The notes beneath the pieces are model-generated. The model was not told where the DNA came from and did no database searches. It saw nothing but the letters and a program-made list of their open reading frames with translations. 64,000 nucleotides of DNA from Flavobacterium aquatile LMG 4008 = ATCC 11947 (lineage in GTDB: Bacteria > Bacteroidota > Bacteroidia > Flavobacteriales > Flavobacteriaceae): NCBI RefSeq assembly GCF_000757385.1, contig NZ_JRHH01000006.1, positions 124,001-188,000 on the forward strand. The letters are read 5' to 3'. The first letter of the stretch is position 1. Each line of letters starts with the position of its first letter. Of the stretch, positions 36,191 to 42,880 are shown in pieces. The position numbers were made by a program, and so were the translations under genes.

Positions 36191-37284
36191 GGAAAGAGTA
36201 CCTAATAGTCGTTATAGTAATGTATTTGTTTTTCGCAGCCTGCTCCGATAAACAAAATGATGCACAAGTTCAACGCAAAGATATTACGGAAATGGTGTTT
36301 GCTTCTGGTATGCTCGAAGCAGATAATCAATACAATCTTACTGCTCAAACCGATGGTCATCTGATTCAAATGAATTTTGAAGAAGGAACTTTAGTGACAA
36401 AAGGGCAAGTAATAGCTGTAATTGACAATAATCAAAATATAATTAATGCCGAAAGTGCTGGTCAACTTCATACTATTGCTAGTAACAACACACTGTCATC
36501 AGCACCTGCTTTACAAGAAATTAAAGCTAATATAATTGCTGCAACCGCAAAAGTAAAACTTGACGAGCAACAATTGGAACGATACAAACGCCTTTATGCT
36601 AGCAATAGTGTATCTCGAACAGAATATGATAATATCCAACTTTCTTTAACAAACTCTCAATCAAATCTAAAGGCATTGAAAGAACAATATGGTAATCAGC
36701 AAATTAGTGCTAATCAACAAGAAATCGTTCAACGTTATGCCAGTAAAGTTAGCAATGTGCTTGAAAATCAGAACAAAATTACCGCAATTAATACAGGGAA
36801 AGTCTATGTAAAGAAAAAACAATTGGGCGACTACGTTCGTAAAGGCGATGTAATTGCAATAATCGGTAATCCAAGCGTAATCTATGCCAAATTAAATGTA
36901 GATGAAACGATTATGTCCAAATTAAAGAAGGGACAAACGGTTATGATAAAGCTAAACACTAATAAAACTAAAGTATATAAAGCAAGCATCACCCAAATTC
37001 TACCTGCCTTTGATGAAACTTCAAGATCATTTATAGTTAAGGCATATTTTGACAAAAAACTAGACCTCAACATTACGGGTACTCAATTGGAAGCGAATAT
37101 TATGATTGGGACTAAAAAGAATGCTTTAGTTATTCCCTTGGCTTACTTGAATTATGGCAATAAAGTAATGCTCAAAGAAGATTCAAAAATGATAACAGTA
37201 AAAACAGGAATTGTTTCCAACGAATGGGTAGAAATAATCAGTGGTTTGGAAGTGGGTCAAACGATAATAAAAGAAGAGCCCTAA
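36187..37284 (+). CDS. Periplasmic adaptor (HlyD/MacA-like) lipoprotein
   Basis: 365 residues. N terminus ends in YLFFAACSDKQ, a lipobox with Cys19. The lipoyl half GHLIQMNFEEGTLVTKGQVIAVID (about 57-80) is followed by a helical hairpin with LERYKRLYASNSVSRTEYDN and the returning half KVYVKKKQLGDYVRKGDVIA (about 205). The C-terminal domain reads VKTGIVSNEWVEIISGLEVGQ. It connects the ABC permease to the TolC-like channel of the same operon. Confidence 0.92.
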   Translation: MRKEYLIVVIVMYLFFAACSDKQNDAQVQRKDITEMVFASGMLEADNQYNLTAQTDGHLIQMNFEEGTLVTKGQVIAVIDNNQNIINAESAGQLHTIASNNTLSSAPALQEIKANIIAATAKVKLDEQQLERYKRLYASNSVSRTEYDNIQLSLTNSQSNLKALKEQYGNQQISANQQEIVQRYASKVSNVLENQNKITAINTGKVYVKKKQLGDYVRKGDVIAIIGNPSVIYAKLNVDETIMSKLKKGQTVMIKLNTNKTKVYKASITQILPAFDETSRSFIVKAYFDKKLDLNITGTQLEANIMIGTKKNALVIPLAYLNYGNKVMLKEDSKMITVKTGIVSNEWVEIISGLEVGQTIIKEEP

Positions 37285-37287
37285 CTT

Positions 37288-38535
37288 ATGAAAACGCATT
37301 ACAACCATAACATCGATACTAATATTTCAATTACTTATGTAGTTGCAAACAAAAAAATAACACTTGTGGCTGCTCTTGGTGTAACTATAGGTATTTCTAT
37401 TTTTATTTTTATGAATTCCTTGGGTAGCGGTTTTGTCAAAAAATCAAATAAAACCATATTTAATAATACACCACACATTCGTGTATATAAAGACGATGAA
37501 ATTAGTAAATCCATTATTACACCCAAAGACTCAAACTCATTAGTACTAATAAGCAATCCAACTGTTATCCCTAAAAGTGAGCAAATAGTAAACCCAGAAA
37601 GGATAATAACATTGCTAAGAGCACAACCCGAAGTAACATATGTAACACCCGAAATTGCAGTCAAAGTATTTTACAATAGTGGAATGTCGCAAGTATCAGG
37701 CGATGCTTCTGGATTAGAAATAGCCGAAGCAAGCAAAATGTTCAATATAAAACCCAGTATGATTCAAGGCAGAATGGAAGACATAGAAACCCACTCTAAT
37801 GGGATTCTTTTGGGTGTTGGCATAGCGTCAAAAATAAATGCAAAAACAGGCGACAATATTAGCATTACTTCCTCAAAGAACATTACTAAAGTAATGAAAG
37901 TGGTTGGCATTTTTAAAACGAATAGTTCCATTGTAGATAAAACCAAATCCTATATTGGGATAAATGCTGCACAACAGCTTTTGGGCGAAAACGCAAACTA
38001 TATTACGAATATTGATGTAAATGTTCAAGATTTTAATAAGGCAGCAGACTACTCGGCCAAGTTTTCTGCACTAACTAATTACAAAGCCGAAGATTGGAAA
38101 GCGGCAAACAGTGACCAACTAAACGGATTCAAAATGCGAGGCATCATAATATTTGCAATGTCGCTTTCTATTTTGTTAGTTGCCGGATTTGGAACATATA
38201 ATATTCTGAATATGACCATTACCCATAGAATCAATGATATTGCTATCCTAAAAGCTATGGGATTTAAAGGTTGGGATGTTATAAAGATTTTTGTGTTACA
38301 AGGAACACTTATCGGGCTAATGGGAATTGCTGTTGGCCTACTAATAGGAGGTGTAATGGTTTATTTTGCGTCAAAAATATATATGGGTCCAGATCAAGGA
38401 TATTTTCCTATTGTACTAGATTATATGGTCTTTATTAATGCTAGTTTGTTCGGATTAGTAGTTTGCTTTTTTGCGAGCTACTTACCTGCTCGCAAAGCCG
38501 CAAATGTTGACCCAGTTTCCATTTTAAGAAAATAA
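37288..38535 (+). CDS. ABC transporter permease, FtsX/MacB type
   Basis: 415 residues with four TM segments: one at about 30-50, then a large periplasmic MacB-type core domain (about 55-270), and three at about 285-305, 335-365 and 380-400. The C-terminal FtsX signature is seen: HRINDIAILKAMGFKGWDVIKIF and YLPARKAANVDPVSILRK. Such permeases drive export of peptides, lipids or lipoproteins by mechanotransmission. The start is 4 bp after the adaptor gene. Confidence 0.94.
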   Translation: MKTHYNHNIDTNISITYVVANKKITLVAALGVTIGISIFIFMNSLGSGFVKKSNKTIFNNTPHIRVYKDDEISKSIITPKDSNSLVLISNPTVIPKSEQIVNPERIITLLRAQPEVTYVTPEIAVKVFYNSGMSQVSGDASGLEIAEASKMFNIKPSMIQGRMEDIETHSNGILLGVGIASKINAKTGDNISITSSKNITKVMKVVGIFKTNSSIVDKTKSYIGINAAQQLLGENANYITNIDVNVQDFNKAADYSAKFSALTNYKAEDWKAANSDQLNGFKMRGIIIFAMSLSILLVAGFGTYNILNMTITHRINDIAILKAMGFKGWDVIKIFVLQGTLIGLMGIAVGLLIGGVMVYFASKIYMGPDQGYFPIVLDYMVFINASLFGLVVCFFASYLPARKAANVDPVSILRK

Positions 38536-38541
38536 AAAAGT

Positions 38542-39237
38542 ATGACTTCAGATATTATTTTACAAGCAAATCACATAGAGAAGTACTTTTATGACCCAGA
38601 AGAATTTAAGGTGCTCAATGATATTTCTTTTTCAGTAAAAAAAGGGGAATTTGCAACATTGGTAGGTAAATCTGGCAGCGGTAAATCAACTCTGCTTTAC
38701 ATTCTTTCAACAATGGACACCGATTATAAAGGGGAATTAATTATTGACGGAATAATGGTTACTGGAAAAAAGCAAAATGAGTTGGCTGCATTACGCAATG
38801 AAAAAATAGGTTTTGTATTTCAGTTTCATTACCTGCTCAATGAATTCAGTTGCTTGCAAAATATTATGATTCCTGCCCTACGCCTTGGTAATTATTCCAA
38901 AAAAGAAATTGAAGAACGAGCTTATGAAAAACTAAAGTTATTAGGATTACAAGACCAAGCCCTAAAAACTGCCTCTAAACTATCAGGTGGTCAACAACAA
39001 CGTGTAGCTATTGCTCGTGCCTTAATTAATGACCCACTTATTATTATGGGAGATGAACCAACAGGCAATTTGGATTCTAAAAATTCAGATATTGTTTTTG
39101 ATACTTTCCAAATGTTAGCTCACGAACAAAATCAAACGATAATTGCAGTTACACACGATAACGATTTTGCAAACAAGTCGGATAGAATTATTGAAATGAT
39201 GGATGGAAAAATTATAAATTGTCTTAAGAAAAAATAA
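38542..39237 (+). CDS. ABC transporter ATP-binding protein, MacB/LolD type
   Basis: 231 residues. Walker A is VGKSGSGKST (about 41-50), Q-loop FQFHYLL, signature LSGGQQQRVAIARAL, Walker B IIMGDEPTGNLDS and switch His in VTHDND. It belongs to the MacB/LolD group and powers the FtsX-like permease encoded 6 bp upstream. It is the last gene of the exporter operon. Confidence 0.95.
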   Translation: MTSDIILQANHIEKYFYDPEEFKVLNDISFSVKKGEFATLVGKSGSGKSTLLYILSTMDTDYKGELIIDGIMVTGKKQNELAALRNEKIGFVFQFHYLLNEFSCLQNIMIPALRLGNYSKKEIEERAYEKLKLLGLQDQALKTASKLSGGQQQRVAIARALINDPLIIMGDEPTGNLDSKNSDIVFDTFQMLAHEQNQTIIAVTHDNDFANKSDRIIEMMDGKIINCLKKK

Positions 39238-39290
39238 AATAAAACTGTGAATTTGGAGTAGAACAATACTAAATATCAAAAATAAGAACC

Positions 39291-40139
39291 TTGAATACTA
39301 AAATAAACCATTTACTTTCCGACTTAACAGAACAACTGAATTTCATTGATTTAGAAATTGATAATGAAATTAAACGTTGTGAAAAAGCAATTGAAATCAG
39401 CATAAAATCGAAAGAAAAGTTAAGGGTTTTAATTCAAAAAACAAATTTTAAATCTGAAGAAGAAGAAATTCAATTTTTCAAAGAAATTAAACCACAATTT
39501 ACATCTAAAATCATTTATCATAATACGATTTTTAATATTGAAATGAAGAAACCAAATGGTGGTACTAGAGTTTTAAAAAAATATTACAACAATGAATTAA
39601 TTAAGTTGAAAGCTTTCTTTGATAACGAATTAGAATTTTATAAGTATTACAGAACTGGTAATATTTACTTGGACTATAAATATTTTTTAAGAGGAAAATG
39701 TGATATAAAATTATCTGTTAATAGTTATTACTTTGAAACCGACAAGACTTTTTCTACTTCTCACGATTACAAAGTAGCTAAAATTTTAGCAAATGATTTA
39801 ATCCAATTGTATTTAGAAAACCAATTAATTATGATTGAAAATAAAGATAATAATGAAAAATCACAACGCAAACCGAACGTGAAAATGACATGGACAAGTT
39901 CAAAAGTTGCATTAACAGAACTTTTGTACGCGCTACATTCAGAAGGAGTTTTCAATAATGGAGTTGCAGATTTAAAAGATATTGCTGAATATTTTGAGCA
40001 TATTTTTGAAATAGATTTAGGGCAATACCGTCGTACTTTCTTGGAAATCAGAGCAAGAAAAGCTGATAAAACAAAGTTTATAACTTCTTTAAATGAAAAT
40101 TTACTTAAACGAATGGAGAACTCAGATGATGTAATTTAA
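39291..40139 (+). CDS. RteC-like regulator of mobile element excision
   Basis: 282 residues, starting with TTG at 39291 (no ATG fits the N terminus). The sequence INHLLSDLTEQLNFIDLEID and the C-terminal part (VALTELLYALHSEGVFNNG...LGQYRRTFLEIRARK) match the RteC family, known from CTnDOT where RteC activates excision genes. The N-terminal part is helical, the C-terminal part winged-helix-like. It precedes an excisionase-like gene with an inverted repeat between them, fitting this role. Confidence 0.88.
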   Translation: MNTKINHLLSDLTEQLNFIDLEIDNEIKRCEKAIEISIKSKEKLRVLIQKTNFKSEEEEIQFFKEIKPQFTSKIIYHNTIFNIEMKKPNGGTRVLKKYYNNELIKLKAFFDNELEFYKYYRTGNIYLDYKYFLRGKCDIKLSVNSYYFETDKTFSTSHDYKVAKILANDLIQLYLENQLIMIENKDNNEKSQRKPNVKMTWTSSKVALTELLYALHSEGVFNNGVADLKDIAEYFEHIFEIDLGQYRRTFLEIRARKADKTKFITSLNENLLKRMENSDDVI

Positions 40140-40148
40140 ACAAAATCG

Positions 40149-40173
40149 TTCACAACATGAACCGCGTTGTGAA
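40149..40173. promoter_or_regulatory. Inverted repeat upstream of the excisionase-like gene
   Basis: Arms TTCACAAC and GTTGTGAA, 8 bp, 9-nt spacer. A half site TTCACAA follows at 40190. No T-run follows, so a protein site (RteC or the HTH protein) is more likely than a terminator. Confidence 0.5.
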
Positions 40174-40227
40174 ATAAAACAAATCAATCTTCACAATTTT
40201 GTACCATAACAATCTAAAAAATCAGTT

Positions 40228-40521
40228 ATGGCAATCGAAGTTATTACTCGCGAAGACTTAAATGAATTTCGCACACTCCTTCTTTCCGACTTAAACGCTA
40301 TGTTTAATTCAAAACCGCAGCAGCAAAAACAATGGCTCAAATCTAACGAAGTCAGAAAGCTGTTAAACATTTCTTCCGGCACTTTACAAAACCTACGAGT
40401 AAACGGCACACTAACTTATACTAAAATTGGAGGAATTCTATATTACTCCAGTAATGATCTAGAAAAAGTTATAGAAACCAACAAAGTCGAAGCAACACCC
40501 AATTTATTCAATCGAAAATAG
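40228..40521 (+). CDS. Excisionase-like helix-turn-helix protein
   Basis: 97 residues. An N-terminal helix is followed by a MerR/HTH_17-type motif: WLKSNEVRKLLNISSGTLQN and LRVNGTLTYTKIGGILYYSS (about 37-77). This is the usual helix-turn-helix gene of Bacteroidetes integrative elements, placed after rteC and before the replication genes; many act as excisionase or as regulator. Not strictly proven as Xis. Confidence 0.88.
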   Translation: MAIEVITREDLNEFRTLLLSDLNAMFNSKPQQQKQWLKSNEVRKLLNISSGTLQNLRVNGTLTYTKIGGILYYSSNDLEKVIETNKVEATPNLFNRK

Positions 40522-40529
40522 CTCAAAAG

Positions 40530-41426
40530 ATGAATTACATAAAACATCTAACAGGATTTTTCGAGAAAGTGGCAATCGACAAAACACTCAATCCAACTCA
40601 CGTAAGTTTGTATGTAGCATTGTTCCAATTTTGGAACTGCAATCGCTTTAAAAATCCAATAAGCATTTCTCGTGATGAGGTAATGAGAATTAGTAAAATC
40701 AGTTCAAAAGCAACCTATCATAAGTGCCTCAAAAACTTACATTCGTTAGGTTACATCAACTATGAACCGTCATACAATCCATTCAAAGGAAGCCACGTTT
40801 ACCTTTTCAATTTTTCAGACGATTTAAAACCAATTCCCAAAAACGAAAAAACAACAATACCAAAAAACGAACCTGTTTTTGAACTAGTCAATGAACAAGT
40901 AGTGAACAAGCTTTATACTGGTAGTGGTACAAGTATTGAAACAGGTACTGAACAAGCTCTAGTATCTTATATAAACAATACAAACATACCAAACATTTCA
41001 AACGATTTAAAGATTGTAAACTTGGACGAGCAAGCAAAAAATTTTGAAATTGATAGTGAGTTTTTAAAAAATATTGTTGAAGAAAAAGAAAAAAGTTCCG
41101 CCAAAAAAGAAATGTTTTCAACATTCGCCGACACCGATAAAAATCAAACTGAAAAAAGTCGGCAAAAAGAAGAAATACCAACAATCGAAAATGTGAAAGC
41201 TTATTTTCTTGAGCAACACTTTCCAGAACTCGAAGCAATTAAATTTTTCAATTACTTCTCTAGCAACGGTTGGTTAGTTGGTGGCAAAGCACCAATGGTC
41301 GATTGGCAAGCCGCAGCACAAAATTGGATATTAAATGCACCTAAATTCATCCCAAATGGACAACAATCCAACAGAGCAAAACACCTCAACACAGGAACCG
41401 ACAAAGACTATTCAGAGCCATTATAG
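40530..41426 (+). CDS. Replication-organiser-like winged-helix protein
   Basis: 298 residues. The N-terminal 95 residues form a winged helix (NPTHVSLYVALFQFWNCNRF, ISRDEVMRISKISSKATYHK) as in phage and plasmid replication organisers. The middle is low-complexity and charged. The C-terminal 60 residues have FFNYFSSNGWLVGGKAPMVD and WQAAAQNWI, a motif that I know from DnaD/DnaT-like and phage replication proteins. The ATPase gene overlaps its 3' end in another frame. Probably it loads the helicase loader at an element origin; this is inference from domains and neighbour. Confidence 0.8.
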   Translation: MNYIKHLTGFFEKVAIDKTLNPTHVSLYVALFQFWNCNRFKNPISISRDEVMRISKISSKATYHKCLKNLHSLGYINYEPSYNPFKGSHVYLFNFSDDLKPIPKNEKTTIPKNEPVFELVNEQVVNKLYTGSGTSIETGTEQALVSYINNTNIPNISNDLKIVNLDEQAKNFEIDSEFLKNIVEEKEKSSAKKEMFSTFADTDKNQTEKSRQKEEIPTIENVKAYFLEQHFPELEAIKFFNYFSSNGWLVGGKAPMVDWQAAAQNWILNAPKFIPNGQQSNRAKHLNTGTDKDYSEPL

Positions 41427-42021
41427 CTACACTGAAATAATTGTTTGGTTAGAAAAAAAAGGAATTGAACTATACGGAAATCATTTCAAAATCCTTGAAA
41501 GCGATTATCCCATAATTTACAAACTCATTGCTTATTTTCTAAAAGACGAACCAACTTGTTTTCAATACAACATAAACCTCAACAAAGGAATTTTACTTTC
41601 TGGTCCTGTCGGTTGCGGTAAAACATCACTGATGAATTTGATGAAATACCTAACGCCAACCGAACATAAATTTTTCGTAAAACCTTGTCGAGATATAAGT
41701 TTTGAGTTTATCCAGGACGGTTACCAAATCATTCACAAATACAGCAAAGGAAAACTATATGAATCAGAACCCAAAACAATATGCTTCGACGATTTAGGAA
41801 CAGAAAACAACTTAAAATATTACGGAAACGAATGTAATGTAATGGCAGAAATTCTATTAAGTCGCTATGATATTTTTACAGTTAAAAAAATCCAAACACA
41901 TATCACTACAAACCTTTCGGCTTCTGAAATTGAAACTTATTATGGAAACCGTGTGCGTAGCCGAATGAGAGAAATGTTCAATTTAATTGCTTACGACAAA
42001 ACTATAAAAGACAAGCGATGA
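41356..42021 (+). CDS. DnaC/IstB-like AAA+ ATPase
   Basis: 221 residues from the ATG at 41356 (an alternative ATG at 41335 adds 7 residues); the first 71 bases overlap the previous gene in another frame. Walker A is LLSGPVGCGKTSLMNL, Walker B TICFDDLGTEN, sensor I HITTNLSA, and the arginine finger region YGNRVRSRMREMF. It belongs to the helicase-loader/transposition-ATPase group. With the winged-helix protein upstream it makes up the likely replication module of the island. Confidence 0.85.
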   Translation: MDNNPTEQNTSTQEPTKTIQSHYSYTEIIVWLEKKGIELYGNHFKILESDYPIIYKLIAYFLKDEPTCFQYNINLNKGILLSGPVGCGKTSLMNLMKYLTPTEHKFFVKPCRDISFEFIQDGYQIIHKYSKGKLYESEPKTICFDDLGTENNLKYYGNECNVMAEILLSRYDIFTVKKIQTHITTNLSASEIETYYGNRVRSRMREMFNLIAYDKTIKDKR

Positions 42022-42626
42022 ATCAAATAACTAAATTCTGGAACCACTTCAAAGAAAACAACTTCGTTTTTCTGTTGTTAAATGAAATACCTAAAGACGA
42101 AATCAAAGTACATTTCGATAAGTTAATTTATCTTCTCCATCAATACAATAAAAACCTTGATCTAATCATAAAAAACAAAAATAAAGATGCAGAACTAATC
42201 ATTACAGCAAATGGCAATCCTTATCTTTTCAAAGAAGTAGAGTTACTAGTTCATCATTCTATAGCTTTAGAACGTTGGAAAATAACTGCCTTTCTTCAGC
42301 CGGAACATAATATCACTAAATACAAAAACTGCACAGATAAACCATTTGAATATTACGGCATCAACTTAAAAATAAGCGAAATGTATTTTATTCCAATAAA
42401 GAACTCGAAAAAAGAAACCGATATAGGTATTAAAGTATTCATCAAAAACTACATCATCCACAAATACAATCCAAGACTTCGAGAAGCAGTTTATATGCAT
42501 ATTGAGCATTTAATTGGAGAGAAAGCATTTGCTAATGATATTGCTTTTATTGAGATAGGACAATTGGTAGGAAATCAAGAAAAATTAATCGAATTGTATA
42601 ACCTTAAATTTTACATTGATTGCTAA
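42018..42626 (+). CDS. Protein of unknown function in the island core
   Basis: 202 residues, overlapping the ATPase gene by 4 bp. No signal peptide or TM. The pattern FWNHFKENNFVFLLLNE at the N terminus, followed by DLIIKNKNKDAELIITANGN and ALERWKITAFLQPE, resembles a widespread Bacteroidetes family of small cytoplasmic proteins that begin F-W-x-W-F. I know no function. It is the last gene before the restriction-modification-like block. Confidence 0.75.
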   Translation: MNQITKFWNHFKENNFVFLLLNEIPKDEIKVHFDKLIYLLHQYNKNLDLIIKNKNKDAELIITANGNPYLFKEVELLVHHSIALERWKITAFLQPEHNITKYKNCTDKPFEYYGINLKISEMYFIPIKNSKKETDIGIKVFIKNYIIHKYNPRLREAVYMHIEHLIGEKAFANDIAFIEIGQLVGNQEKLIELYNLKFYIDC

Positions 42627-42645
42627 TCTTTAATTGTATATTATT

Positions 42646-42668
42646 CAATATATTTGCATCATATGCAA
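42646..42668 (+). promoter_or_regulatory. Promoter and inverted-repeat operator of the defence-like operon
   Basis: -7 box TATATTTG at 42649-42656, 18 bp before the ATG at 42674; the -33 element is weak. Overlapping its end is TTGCAT-CAT-ATGCAA (42654-42668), a perfect 6-bp-arm inverted repeat. This position fits autoregulation by the XRE protein encoded just downstream. Confidence 0.5.
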
Positions 42669-42673
42669 TTTTT

Positions 42674-42877
42674 ATGAGTAAAAAAGCAATTAATCGTTTA
42701 AAGGCTGTATTAGCAGAAAAGAATTTAACTAGTAAGTGGTTAGCCGAACAGTTAGGAAAGAATGAAGCTACTATTTCTCGATGGTGTACAAATGATGTGC
42801 AACCAAATTTAAATACATTGGTTAAAATCTCTGAACTATTAAAAATTAGTATTTCAGAATTAATAAATGATAAGTAA
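42674..42877 (+). CDS. XRE family regulator (C-protein-like)
   Basis: 67 residues from the ATG at 42674; the longer frame from 42620 runs through the promoter and is rejected. The whole protein is a Cro/CI-type helix-turn-helix: INRLKAVLAEKNLTSKWLAE, NEATISRWCTND, LNTLVKISELLKISISELI. Size and position resemble controller (C) proteins of type II restriction-modification systems, which time nuclease expression. It is the first gene of the operon and is followed after 3 bp by the GHKL ATPase. Confidence 0.88.
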   Translation: MSKKAINRLKAVLAEKNLTSKWLAEQLGKNEATISRWCTNDVQPNLNTLVKISELLKISISELINDK

Positions 42878-42880
42878 TTA

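Noticed and set aside
39767..39955. 62-residue minus-strand frame inside rteC
   Set aside because: Shadow frame with no start context; rteC on the plus strand has clear family resemblance.
41095..41103. TTCCGCCA as possible right att copy of the tRNA end
   Set aside because: Only seven or eight bases match and it lies within a coding region; not enough for an attachment site.
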